Notes: generated by a model from the letters alone, not told the origin. A stretch of DNA of 55,543 nt from Chloroflexota bacterium (GCA_026390015.1 JAPLGS010000075.1:1-55543), one strand, 5' to 3'; positions 7,964-15,794 are shown, counted from the stretch's first letter. Made by a program: numbers and translations.

Positions 7964-8977
7964 ATGAGTATCGGAAAAGTAAAGTGGCAATCCATTGTTT
8001 CCAAATATGCCTATCCAGAAACATGGCGCAGTATATGGCAGGTTGTTAATTCAGCTATTCCATTCTTTATACTTTGGTATCTGGCATATCGCAGCCTTGA
8101 GATCGGATATTGGCTGACGCTGCTGATCACCATCCCCGCCGCGGGATTCATGGTGCGTATGTTCATTATCTTCCATGATTGTTGTCATGGGTCGTTCTTC
8201 AAAACCGCACTTGCCAATGACCGTTTGGGATTATTACTCGGCGCGGCAGTTTGGACTCCATACTTTGAGTGGAAGCACACTCACGCCATTCATCACGCCA
8301 CCGCCGGAGATCTTGATCGCCGCGGTGTTGGCGATGTATACACCATGACCGTGGAGGAATATCTGGCCGCCGCGTGGTATAAAAAAATCGGCTATCGGAT
8401 CATGCGCAGCCCGATCATTTTATTCACAATAGGGGCGACAATTGTTTTTACCATCACGCATCGTTTTTGGACTTCGAAATCCGGCAGGCGCGAACGTAAC
8501 AGCGTGGCGTGGACGAATATGACTCTGTTCGCTTTTGTCGGGTGGACGATCTACCAGATTGGCTGGCAGGCTTATGTTATGGTCGAACTGCCTATTTTGC
8601 TTATGGCCTGTGGCGCGGGCGTCTGGCTGTTCTATGTCCAGCATAATTTTGAACCTACTTATTGGGAACGTCATCAGAATTGGGAATTCTTCAACGCCGG
8701 TATGGATGGAAGTTCCTTCTACAAACTTCCCAAAGTTTTGCAATGGTTCACGGGTAATATCGGATTTCATCACATTCACCATCTCAGTCCGAAGATCCCC
8801 AATTACAAATTGGAGCAATGCCACAAAGAGAATCCGATCTTTCAGATCGAGCCGATCACATTCCGCGACAGTTTGAAATCTTTGTATTTTCGGCTGTGGG
8901 ATGAGAAGGAAAAAATGCTGGTCGGGTGGCGCGCGATAAAAAAATATAAGATGAAGATGCAAATAGATAAGATGTAA
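7964..8977 (+). CDS. Fatty acid desaturase
   Basis: A 337-aa membrane di-iron desaturase. All three histidine boxes are present: HDCCH at 71-75, HTHAIHH at 105-111 and HHIHH at 269-273, with an extra His in VQHNFE (227). Four membrane segments lie around residues 28-68, 150-168 and 183-225. It would introduce a double bond into membrane acyl chains; the electron donor is not encoded here. AAGGAG precedes the ATG. The stop codon is inside the terminator hairpin. Confidence 0.93.
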   Translation: MSIGKVKWQSIVSKYAYPETWRSIWQVVNSAIPFFILWYLAYRSLEIGYWLTLLITIPAAGFMVRMFIIFHDCCHGSFFKTALANDRLGLLLGAAVWTPYFEWKHTHAIHHATAGDLDRRGVGDVYTMTVEEYLAAAWYKKIGYRIMRSPIILFTIGATIVFTITHRFWTSKSGRRERNSVAWTNMTLFAFVGWTIYQIGWQAYVMVELPILLMACGAGVWLFYVQHNFEPTYWERHQNWEFFNAGMDGSSFYKLPKVLQWFTGNIGFHHIHHLSPKIPNYKLEQCHKENPIFQIEPITFRDSLKSLYFRLWDEKEKMLVGWRAIKKYKMKMQIDKM

Positions 8978-9020
8978 TAAAAATGGACTGGCGGCTTGGC
9001 CAGTCCATTTTTATTACATC
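8970..9020 (+). terminator. Intrinsic terminator containing the desaturase stop codon
   Basis: 8971-8992 pairs with 8999-9020 over 22 bases, leaving a 6-base loop GGCTTG. The inner part is AATGGACTGGC/GCCAGTCCATT-like followed by TTTTTATT on the plus strand, and the outer part contains the TAA at 8975-8977. A strong hairpin that could act in both directions. Confidence 0.85.
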
Positions 9021-9100
9021 TCAGTATCTTCGAGCATCAATTGAGGTTTGCTTATGCAAGAAGATCAGGATAAGAAATTCTGGGGATATTAACCAATATA

Positions 9101-9114
9101 TATTGCGGTAAAAT
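9101..9114 (+). promoter_or_regulatory. Shared upstream box of lipoprotein gene 1
   Basis: TATTGCGGTAAAAT is found 28 bp before the ATG and is repeated exactly at 10427-10440 before the second lipoprotein gene. TAAAAT may be the -10 box. The exact repetition may be a common promoter or a remnant of the gene duplication. Confidence 0.4.
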
Positions 9115-9141
9115 GTTTTTATATCCAAGGAGTGGAACATC

Positions 9142-10323
9142 ATGAAAAAGATAACACGCCTGTTTTATGTACTGATCATAGCCGTTTTATTTTTGGGGGC
9201 TTGCAACCTGCCTTCAATTGCTGATGGTCAAAAACTCAGCTTAACTGCCGCAGCCCAAACAGTGGAGTCTGTACTGAGCGCGATGCCAGTAGAAGTAGCA
9301 GAAGCAGAGGTTACGTCAAGTTTTACGCCTCCTGTGCCGCTCACACTGACGCCAATCCCTCAGGCTGTATTTACAAATACCGCTTTGGCTATTGCCACAT
9401 CAGACTGCAATGCAGCGCAATTCATTAAAGATGTGACGGTTCCAGATGGAACTGTTATGACTCCCGGACAAGCTTTTACCAAAAAGTGGCGCTTCAAAAA
9501 TATAGGATCATGTGCGTGGTCAGGTTTTTCTTTGGTGTTTGACAGCGGAGACTCGATGGGCGCTCCAGCTTCAACAGCGATTGGCAGTTTGGGGGCTGGT
9601 CAGGAGATCGATCTCGAGCTCCCGCTCACAGCTCCGGCCGCTGTCGGCAATTATCGTGGTTACTTCCGCATCAATGCCAGCGGCGGTGTGCAAGTAGCCA
9701 TTGTTGGTGGAAATCAAGGAAAAAACTTTTATGTGGATATAAAAGTCAAGAACGCGGTAGTTATTCCTCCCCTCGTCATTCCTTCGCTGGTCATTCCCCT
9801 TCCGCCGGCGCTTCCCCCTGCAATTGCTCAGGTAATTCTCACGAACTTATCCGCTGAGGATGGGTTTGTCAACTCAGACGGGACTGTTAACACAAATCCA
9901 AATGTCGGTGATACTGCCGCGAATTCCACAACAGAAGCATTCGTAAGTTTTGACACTTCCGTTTTACCCGCTGGAGCAAATATCATCAAAGTGGTCGTGG
10001 ATTTTGGCGGAGGACATGACACGCTCGGAAATCCGTGGAGCATTGCAGATGGCTGTCTGCGGGCATATTTACAAAATTATGGCGCTTTGGATGCCGGAGA
10101 TTTCTTTGTCGGTGATCCAACCGGCGCACTCTTTCGCTGGTGCGGTGAAGCTGAACTTAACTCCGCATTCGAAGAAGCCGGTATGAAGAGCGTAGTTCAA
10201 GGCGCGGTTGGTTCAGCCCGATTGCAATTGCGTTTGCAATTTCGCACCCCCACAACGAATGGAAATAATGTTGCAGATATGGTCCGCCTTGGAACGATCA
10301 AATTGATCGTTACGTTTGAATAG
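9142..10323 (+). CDS. Lipoprotein with NBR1-type Ig-like domain and C-terminal beta domain
   Basis: A 393-aa predicted lipoprotein. The signal peptide ends in the lipobox LGAC (about C21). A Thr/Ala/Pro-rich linker follows, then an NBR1-type Ig-like domain (about 90-200; VPDGTVMTPGQAFTKKWRFK, NIGSCAWSG, NYRGYFRI), a Pro-rich hinge (about 203-228) and a second beta domain with AFVSFDTSVLPAGANIIKV and ending LIVTFE, resembling DNRLRE/CBM96-type adhesion or carbohydrate-binding modules. It is probably exposed on the cell surface. Its neighbour at 10468 is a paralogue in the first half but has a different C-terminal domain. Confidence 0.85.
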   Translation: MKKITRLFYVLIIAVLFLGACNLPSIADGQKLSLTAAAQTVESVLSAMPVEVAEAEVTSSFTPPVPLTLTPIPQAVFTNTALAIATSDCNAAQFIKDVTVPDGTVMTPGQAFTKKWRFKNIGSCAWSGFSLVFDSGDSMGAPASTAIGSLGAGQEIDLELPLTAPAAVGNYRGYFRINASGGVQVAIVGGNQGKNFYVDIKVKNAVVIPPLVIPSLVIPLPPALPPAIAQVILTNLSAEDGFVNSDGTVNTNPNVGDTAANSTTEAFVSFDTSVLPAGANIIKVVVDFGGGHDTLGNPWSIADGCLRAYLQNYGALDAGDFFVGDPTGALFRWCGEAELNSAFEEAGMKSVVQGAVGSARLQLRLQFRTPTTNGNNVADMVRLGTIKLIVTFE

Positions 10324-10332
10324 ATCAACATG

Positions 10333-10372
10333 CACAAACAAACGCCCGGCATAACCCGGGCGTTTGTTTGTG
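10333..10372. terminator. Terminator-like hairpin after lipoprotein gene 1
   Basis: CACAAACAAACGCCCGG (10333-10349) pairs perfectly with 10356-10372 around a 6-base loop. No U tract follows, so factor-independent termination is possible but not certain. Confidence 0.6.
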
Positions 10373-10426
10373 ACAAAGTGTAAATTTCAAAGATGGATTG
10401 AAATGCATGGAATATTGGTTGTTGTG

Positions 10427-10440
10427 TATTGCGGTAAAAT
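10427..10440 (+). promoter_or_regulatory. Shared upstream box of lipoprotein gene 2
   Basis: An exact copy of the 14-base sequence at 9101-9114, here 27 bp before the chosen ATG. See that entry. Confidence 0.4.
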
Positions 10441-10467
10441 ACTTTAATAGTGAAGGAGAAGAAAAAG

Positions 10468-11400
10468 ATGAAAAAGATAACCAGATTGTTAAATATGGCA
10501 ATCATAATCACTTTGTTTTTAAGCGCGTGCAACTTGCCATCCGGTGATCAGGGACAAATAAACAGTGTTACAGCGGCAGCGCAAACAGTGACTGCTTTGT
10601 TAAGTGCAACACCAATATCAAGCGCTGCCACAGTACCTGGTTTCACACCTCCGCCAGTGCCGGCCACACTTACACTTATCCCCACGCCGATCATTACAAA
10701 TACCCCGCTGGTTACAGCCACTTCAAATTGTAATGTAGCGCAATTCATGGCAGATGTTACCATTCCAGATGGAACCATAATGACACCCGCCCAAGCCTTC
10801 ACCAAAAAATGGCGCATCAAAAATATCGGCTCATGCGTCTGGACAGGTTTTTCGTTGATATTTGACAGCGGAGACTCGATGGGCGCTCCCGCCTCAAAAG
10901 CGATCAGTGATCTGGGCCCCGGCCAGGAGATTGATCTCGAAGTTGCTCTCACCGCGCCGACCCCCGCCGGTAATTATCGCGGTTACTTCCGTATCAACAC
11001 CAATGGCGGGGTTCTTGTGCCTATTGTTAACGGCAGTCAGGGGAGATCTTTTTATGTGGATATTAAGGTGCAAGTTCCGGTAACTTCCACTTTTACGCTT
11101 CCACCCGCGATCGTGTTCGCGGTGACCAGTTCTCCAGTTACAAATGGAGGAACTTGCGGGGCATTTATCGCCACTGCTAATATCACTACGAACGGTGCGG
11201 GATCTGTAACCTATCACTGGGTTCGCAGCGACGGAGGCATAGATTCTGTTTCACATCCAGCAGTTGTTTTCGCCTCGGCTGGTACACAGTCCGTCAATAC
11301 AACATGGTCTGCATCTGCCCCAGGCACTTATTGGATTGATATTTACATAGATACTCCCAATAACCAGCAATTTGGGCGGGCTAACTTTACCTGTCCTTAG
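10468..11400 (+). CDS. Lipoprotein with NBR1-type Ig-like domain, second copy
   Basis: A 310-aa predicted lipoprotein with lipobox LSAC, Thr/Pro linker, an NBR1-type Ig-like domain closely similar to the 9142 gene (VTIPDGTIMTPAQAFTKKWR, NIGSCVWTGFSLIFDSGDS) and a different C-terminal Ig-like domain (about 215-310) with ITTNGAGSVTYHWVRSDGG. That domain resembles the end of the 49491 protein (FTTNGPLEFTFQWQQSDGN). The ATG at 10468 is preferred over a GTG at 10450 because GAAGGAGAAG is then correctly placed and the signal peptide starts MKKITR like its paralogue. Confidence 0.85.
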   Translation: MKKITRLLNMAIIITLFLSACNLPSGDQGQINSVTAAAQTVTALLSATPISSAATVPGFTPPPVPATLTLIPTPIITNTPLVTATSNCNVAQFMADVTIPDGTIMTPAQAFTKKWRIKNIGSCVWTGFSLIFDSGDSMGAPASKAISDLGPGQEIDLEVALTAPTPAGNYRGYFRINTNGGVLVPIVNGSQGRSFYVDIKVQVPVTSTFTLPPAIVFAVTSSPVTNGGTCGAFIATANITTNGAGSVTYHWVRSDGGIDSVSHPAVVFASAGTQSVNTTWSASAPGTYWIDIYIDTPNNQQFGRANFTCP

Positions 11401-11849
11401 AAGTTAGAAAAGAATTAGCAAAGCTCCCGGAAGGTGGGGCGTACAAGAATTTTTGAACCGCAGAGATGCTGAGTTCGCGGAGAAGATCTTTTAAACTCTG
11501 CGTTCTCTGCGACTCTGCGGTAATTTTTTTTTCGGCTTGTCCGAGTTAGGTTAACATGGACAATGGCTTTTGCCTCTAATTTCGCAGCGGAGATTTGGGT
11601 AACGAACGACGGTCAAATAGCAAGTTATTCTCAATTGCATCAGCAATTTGTAATCATCAGATAAAGGGCGAAAAAATCTTTTACCACGGGACACACAGTT
11701 TTACCCTGATTACCTTACATTCTTAAAACTTGGACGCAGATGAACGCTGAAAACGCTGATTCTTCGTGATTTTGGTTGACCTTTTGCTTAAAAATCTGCG
11801 TTAGTCTGCGTTTTTCAGCGTCCCGAGAATAAAGGTGTAAGGGTACCAA

Positions 11850-11891
11850 CCAGGTAACTTTGAAGTTAAGCCAGGTAACTTTGAAGTTAAA
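11850..11891. repeat. 21-bp tandem repeat, two units
   Basis: CCAGGTAACTTTGAAGTTAA plus one base is repeated head to tail at 11850-11870 and 11871-11891, just outside the 125-bp element. No function is recognised. Confidence 0.75.
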
Positions 11892-11908
11892 CCAATTAAC
11901 GCAATGGA

Positions 11909-12033
11909 GCATAACTTGCTATTGAAAAATTTGTCTATACTTTTCAATAGCGTCAACGGACCAAATTCAAGAGTGTTTTCAGACTTTTTGACAGGGCAAA
12001 GCGGCATTTTGAAAACTGAATAGCAAGTTATGC
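11909..12033. mobile_element. 125-bp MITE-like element, copy A
   Basis: The ends are 15-base inverted repeats, GCATAACTTGCTATT and AATAGCAAGTTATGC. An internal hairpin CTATTGAAAA/TTTTCAATAG lies near the left end. Copy B at 52297-52421 is the reverse complement and appears identical over all 125 bases. The shared sequence also includes GCAATGGA just outside the left end. There is no coding capacity, so a transposase acting in trans is implied. No clear target-site duplication is visible. Confidence 0.72.
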
Positions 12034-12067
12034 GACCCTGAAGCGACACCGGCAAACTGAATAAAAA

Positions 12068-12093
12068 GACGGCTTAACCAGAGTTAAACCGTC
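12068..12093 (-). terminator. Terminator of the osmC-rhodanese operon
   Basis: GACGG-TTAAC pairs with GTTAA-CCGTC around CAGAG with one internal mismatch; on the minus strand it is followed by a T run (from AAAAA at 12063-12067). Confidence 0.7.
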
Positions 12094-12164
12094 TAATTAC
12101 TCAAAATCAGGCAGGGAAAGGATTAGTGATCAGATCGATGGAATATACGGAATTCCACTCAAGA

Positions 12165-12569
12165 TTATCCTTCCACAACCTCAACGTCATGCGTGATCTC
12201 GATCGCATCACGAAGTGTGGCGTAGACTGAGCAATAATTTTCTTCGCTGAGTAAAACCGCCTTGCGGACTTTCTCCACATCAATGCCTGTGCCAGTCACC
12301 TGATAATGGATGTGGATCTTTCGAAAACGCCAGGGTGGGTTATCATCCTGAGTCGCCACCGCTGTGACTTTTAGCGCATGCAGTTGTTGTTTTTGTTTCT
12401 CAAGAATGCTGACGACATCGGTCGACGCGCATCCGATCAGCGCCATGGGCAGCAAGTCTGACGGGCTGACGCCCTTCGGCTTTTTCATGATGATCTGATG
12501 ATTATCATTATCCTGCAGACTGAACTGCTCTTGCGGATCCCAGGTGAGGTAGACGGTTTTAGCTGCCAT
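12165..12569 (-). CDS. OsmC family peroxiredoxin-like protein
   Basis: A 134-aa OsmC/Ohr fold protein. The two conserved cysteines are C47 (ALIGCASTDV) and C113 (NYCSVYATL), placed as in the OsmC/YhfA group that reduces organic peroxides or handles sulfur compounds. It follows a rhodanese-domain protein and a small CxxC membrane protein on the same strand, which points to thiol or sulfane-sulfur metabolism. Confidence 0.92.
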   Translation of the reverse strand: MAAKTVYLTWDPQEQFSLQDNDNHQIIMKKPKGVSPSDLLPMALIGCASTDVVSILEKQKQQLHALKVTAVATQDDNPPWRFRKIHIHYQVTGTGIDVEKVRKAVLLSEENYCSVYATLRDAIEITHDVEVVEG

Positions 12570-12573
12570 ATAT

Positions 12574-12750
12574 CTAACCTTGCCAGCGCAATGTGTGATA
12601 TACGATCGACGCGGCCATTAGAAGACCGATAAACACCGCTGTGATCTTCCCGATCGGCTTACGATTTTCTTCAGGCTTGGCGAGTTGGTTCACATTCAAT
12701 TTCGCGCCGACCGCCGCGGCTGCGGGAATACTTGCACAGATAATACACAT
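12574..12750 (-). CDS. 58-aa membrane protein with N-terminal CxxC
   Basis: A small frame of 58 codons with AGGAG seven bases before the ATG. It starts MCIICASIPAAAAVG, has a conserved-looking charged loop NQLAKPEENRKPIGK and one strong membrane helix ITAVFIGLLMAASIVY. It fits tightly between the rhodanese (18 bp) and osmC (4 bp after its stop), so it is almost certainly translated from the same mRNA. The CxxC could be a redox or metal site. No family name is recognised. Confidence 0.75.
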   Translation of the reverse strand: MCIICASIPAAAAVGAKLNVNQLAKPEENRKPIGKITAVFIGLLMAASIVYHTLRWQG

Positions 12751-12768
12751 TCTGATTCTCCTTTATTT

Positions 12769-13242
12769 TTATTGCAACGGCGCACCTTCGATCGGATAGC
12801 CTTTGGCGTACCAATCCTTCATTCCGCCGGCCATGCTGGTTGCATTGTAACCCGCCGCCAGCAAAATATCGCGTCCTTGTTGACTACGATTACCGGAGCG
12901 GCAAACCACCAATATTTCCTTATCCTTTGGCACTTCACTGAGACGCGCCTGCAATTGATCCAATGGAATCAGTGTGGCGTTTGGCGAGTGATACTCATCC
13001 CATTCCTCCTGTGTGCGCACATCCAGCATGAACGCACCTTCCTGAACCATTTGATAACCAGCCTCCGCATTAACTTCGGCTGACAAACTGGCTGTCTTTG
13101 CCCCTCCACCTGCTAGCGCAATTAGGTAAATGATAAACGCCACGAACGCGACCATCGCCAATTGCATGGCGGGCCGTCGCAACAGTGCGGAGAATCCGCT
13201 GCGAGTATTGATGTTTCTTTTTTTATTTTTTCTTCCAGTCAT
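12769..13242 (-). CDS. Membrane-anchored rhodanese domain protein
   Basis: A 157-aa protein: a basic N-terminus, one membrane helix (about 26-46), then a rhodanese domain (about 52-155) with MLDVRTQEEWDEYHSPNA and the active-site loop CRSGNRS starting at C114, so the persulfide-carrying cysteine is present. The domain most likely faces outward. It may transfer sulfane sulfur in partnership with the downstream CxxC protein and OsmC. Confidence 0.92.
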   Translation of the reverse strand: MTGRKNKKRNINTRSGFSALLRRPAMQLAMVAFVAFIIYLIALAGGGAKTASLSAEVNAEAGYQMVQEGAFMLDVRTQEEWDEYHSPNATLIPLDQLQARLSEVPKDKEILVVCRSGNRSQQGRDILLAAGYNATSMAGGMKDWYAKGYPIEGAPLQ

Positions 13243-13271
13243 GTTCCCTCACAAAAAAATTATTAACTGAA

Positions 13272-14492
13272 TCATACACCCGCTTTGCGCTCCAGGCGAC
13301 CGAGTCTATGATCAATTTCAGCAATCCAATGTTTACGGATGTATGCGGGCAGGTCAGCATGTTCCACTTCCTTGCGCGCAGATTTCGCCCATTTGAGCGA
13401 CATCTTCACGTCGCGCATTTTATGTTCATAGTATTTTGCCAGCTCGATGTGAGCATAGATGTGTCCCTTGCCGGCCGCCTCCTCCCACAAGCGCAGCGCC
13501 TGATTCACATCCCCGCGTTTTTTTTGCAGGATGGATAAACGCTTCACAGCTACGCCGAAATCTGATTCTGTTACCCCAAGCTCGAGTCCACGCTCGAACA
13601 GGCGGGCGGCTTCATCCCAGTGGCCGAGGTCTTCATATAATTTTCCAAGCGCGATGAAATCCAGCCCATGCTCCACGCGGCCGCTATATGGATCCGCGAG
13701 CAATTCACTGACGTGACTGAGCAAAGCTGCCATCGCCACTACATCCATCGCGTTATGATAAAACACGCCGCCCAGCGGACGCGCGTCGCCGGTTCGTAAA
13801 TAATCAAAATACAGCCAGGGAATTTCATAGCCCGGCACTTCATCGGATGTGCGCGTAAAACCAAGCACATGTTCTTCCAGATATTTCAACGCGCGCGATG
13901 GAAGCCTGTCACGCCACAATCGCCGCGCAAGCGGAAGCAGATCAATGTGTGAGTAATTTTTGAATGGAACTGGAATTCTATGTAACGAGTATCGAGTAAC
14001 AAGCAAAGGTGCGTCGAAGGATTTCCCATTGAATGTGACCAGCCCTTCACAAGGCGCGAGAAATTCGATCAACGCTTCGAGCATGGCGGGTTCTTCGGAA
14101 GGGTCGCGTAAAAAGAATTGCCGCAGGTTGAATTTGCCGTCCATAAAACGCGCCGCGCCGACCAGAAAAGCATACGTGCCTGTCCCGCCCGCCAGGCCGG
14201 ATGTTTCGGTATCAAGGAATGCAAATTTGTGGATCGGCAGTTCCGCGATACGCGGGTCATTTGCCCATTGCGATATTAATGAAAGCGGGAACGTGGAAAG
14301 ATGAGATACATTTCCGTGGAGATAATCTTCAGCAAAAATTTGCTCAGTGACGAATGCCTCGCCGCGTGCTGTGGCGCGAAAACTGCCAGCCACGACAGAG
14401 TCTATTGTGTGGCTGGCAGGCTTCGGCGACGGGAGATAAGATGTGCCCGTCTTCACGCCGAGCGATTTTAGTTTATCCGATAAGGTAGGCAT
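13272..14492 (-). CDS. YprB-like RNase H-fold exonuclease with C-terminal TPR
   Basis: A 406-aa protein. The exonuclease core (about 85-260) carries the DEDD pattern: D94 and E96 in FLDTETSGL, D160 in FNGKSFDAPLL, and H246/D250 in YHNAMDVVAM. The C-terminal part (about 270-395) is made of TPR-like helices (LGKLYEDLGHWDEAARLFERG). YprB-type proteins are predicted 3'-5' exonucleases; their nucleic acid target is unsettled. Confidence 0.85.
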   Translation of the reverse strand: MPTLSDKLKSLGVKTGTSYLPSPKPASHTIDSVVAGSFRATARGEAFVTEQIFAEDYLHGNVSHLSTFPLSLISQWANDPRIAELPIHKFAFLDTETSGLAGGTGTYAFLVGAARFMDGKFNLRQFFLRDPSEEPAMLEALIEFLAPCEGLVTFNGKSFDAPLLVTRYSLHRIPVPFKNYSHIDLLPLARRLWRDRLPSRALKYLEEHVLGFTRTSDEVPGYEIPWLYFDYLRTGDARPLGGVFYHNAMDVVAMAALLSHVSELLADPYSGRVEHGLDFIALGKLYEDLGHWDEAARLFERGLELGVTESDFGVAVKRLSILQKKRGDVNQALRLWEEAAGKGHIYAHIELAKYYEHKMRDVKMSLKWAKSARKEVEHADLPAYIRKHWIAEIDHRLGRLERKAGV

Positions 14493-14534
14493 AAAGCCTA
14501 TTTTATCTCACAAGGGGACGATGCCCCAATTTAA

Positions 14535-15218
14535 TTAATCGATATGCCTTCTGATTGAAACTAACTTCATCAGGCTGGTTTCTTCTTTGACGACATTCGC
14601 GATGGGGGTTGCTACGATAAATAATCTGCCCCAACTGGCGTTGCCGTTATTTTCAATACATGTTTGGAGGGTGAGGTGATATTCACCGCGATAGACCTTG
14701 TTGAAGAGTTCTTCGGCGGTAAATTTGGTTTGTGTTTCAAGATCACTGAATTGGCTGTATGGGTTTAGCGGATCCAAAGCCTGAAAACGTTGGATGTTTA
14801 TTGCCATAAAACTCTGCATGTGCCCATCACCGTAGACAAGAACGATCACGTCGCCTGATTTTATGTTGGAGAATAAACTGCCAGCGAGTACGTTGTGCGC
14901 CAGCAAGCCTACATTCCCAACTTCGGTGGCGATGCTGAATTGTGTGGCAACAGATTCAGCTGTGGATACATATCCGGGGTTTCCCATGGGCTGCTGGACA
15001 ATCGCCAGCGCCATCACGTTAGATACATACACACCGCGCAGTGTACCGGAGTTACCGTCTTTTACGGTTTCAATAAATGTATTTAAATCAGGAAGCGCAT
15101 TGGGGGTTTCTTTTGCATAGGCCTGCACAGGAAATATAAATGTGCAGAATAGGACACACATGAGTGTTACTGCGAGAATTCTATTATTAAATTTGGTGAG
15201 CAGGTTTTTGGATGCCAT
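14535..15218 (-). CDS. Sortase family transpeptidase under c-di-GMP riboswitch control
   Basis: A 227-aa exported sortase. A signal peptide or anchor (about 14-36, ending VQAYA) precedes the beta-barrel catalytic domain. The triad is visible: H108 in LLAHNV, C187 in LTLQTCIE, R198 in WGRLF. Sortases attach surface proteins or build pili outside the membrane. No LPxTG-type substrate is encoded nearby. GAAGGA precedes the ATG, and the leader of some 320 nt carries two c-di-GMP-I riboswitches with a terminator between them, so surface display is likely tied to c-di-GMP level. Confidence 0.88.
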   Translation of the reverse strand: MASKNLLTKFNNRILAVTLMCVLFCTFIFPVQAYAKETPNALPDLNTFIETVKDGNSGTLRGVYVSNVMALAIVQQPMGNPGYVSTAESVATQFSIATEVGNVGLLAHNVLAGSLFSNIKSGDVIVLVYGDGHMQSFMAINIQRFQALDPLNPYSQFSDLETQTKFTAEELFNKVYRGEYHLTLQTCIENNGNASWGRLFIVATPIANVVKEETSLMKLVSIRRHID

Positions 15219-15284
15219 GAATAAATTCCTTCATATGAGCATCCAGATCTTTTGCGAATTGCTAGAAATCTCGATAGCTCGTTT

Positions 15285-15372
15285 TCGGAAGCCTGGCAAT
15301 CATGGCTGTGCGGGCACAACTTTAGATCCATGGCTTTGCGTCCCTGCCTTTCAACAGGTTTGCGATTTGTCG
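15285..15372 (-). promoter_or_regulatory. Cyclic di-GMP-I riboswitch (GEMM), gene-proximal copy
   Basis: On the minus strand the aptamer core reads GCAAACC, a stem capped by GAAA, then GGGACGCAAAGCC, then ATGGATCTAAAG and a second arm closing with CATGATTGCCAGG. This matches the GEMM-I consensus, including the tetraloop in P2 and its receptor in P3. It ends about 50 nt before the ribosome binding site of the sortase gene. No terminator follows, so it may act on translation. Confidence 0.88.
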
Positions 15373-15393
15373 ATACGATTACTTTTAAGGTTC

Positions 15394-15428
15394 AAAAAAA
15401 AGCGGGTCTGGCTTTTGCCAGACCCGCT
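15394..15428 (-). terminator. Intrinsic terminator between the two tandem riboswitches
   Basis: A perfect 12-bp stem, AGCGGGTCTGGC with GCCAGACCCGCT, around a four-base loop, followed on the minus strand by eight or so T residues (A run at 15394-15401). It is immediately downstream of the distal riboswitch and is probably its expression platform. Confidence 0.92.
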
Positions 15429-15449
15429 GATGGAAACACAATTATGTGA

Positions 15450-15540
15450 TCTTCGGCGGCCTGGCGATCATGGTTGTGTTTCCACAACTTTAGATCCATG
15501 ACTTTGCGTCCCTGCTTTTCAGCAGGTTTGCGATTTATCG
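15450..15540 (-). promoter_or_regulatory. Cyclic di-GMP-I riboswitch (GEMM), distal copy
   Basis: On the minus strand: GCAAACC, stem TGCT-GAAA-AGCA, GGGACGCAAAG, then CATGGATCTAAAG, P3 hairpin GTTGTG-GAAA-CACAAC and CATGATCGCCAGG. A strong GEMM-I match. An 11-base segment of P3 (TGGAAACACAA on the minus strand, 15474-15484) is exactly complementary to 15431-15441, which lies just before the terminator. Pairing of the two would unfold P3, a plausible switching mechanism. Confidence 0.9.
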
Positions 15541-15794
15541 GATTTTTCCTGCCCATAGTTTAGCATGGGAACTGGCTTTTGTGCTTTTCACTTTCGAAAG
15601 TTTGCTTAATAGTATTGCAAGGTGACTGGAAATAATTATGGTCAGTATGTTGGGGATTTATAAGGGATTTTATTCCAACAAGCGCACGCAATTGTAAATA
15701 ATTTCCCCAGTCAATCTAATTCTTATAGATGCCAATATTGCACAAGAGCTTGCTGCCCCTCAAATATAAGTGGATGTATCCAAATGTGATCTGA

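Larger units (their letters stand above)
11401..12164. other. 764-bp gene-free stretch rich in repeats
   Basis: No credible coding sequence. It holds a CGCAGAG/CTCTGCG-rich inverted segment near 11455-11525 of a kind also seen near 16430-16540, an isolated fragment AATAGCAAGTTAT near 11617 that matches the end of the 125-bp element, a 21-bp tandem repeat (11850-11891), the 125-bp element itself (11909-12033) and the terminator of the OsmC gene (12068-12093). Confidence 0.7.

Noticed and set aside
8420-8962. A 180-codon minus-strand frame opposite the desaturase gene
   Set aside because: Antisense to conserved histidine boxes of a well supported gene; no ribosome binding site and no recognisable motifs.
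15142-15501. Plus-strand frames of 119 and 65 codons across the sortase leader
   Set aside because: They are translations of the complement of the two riboswitch aptamers.
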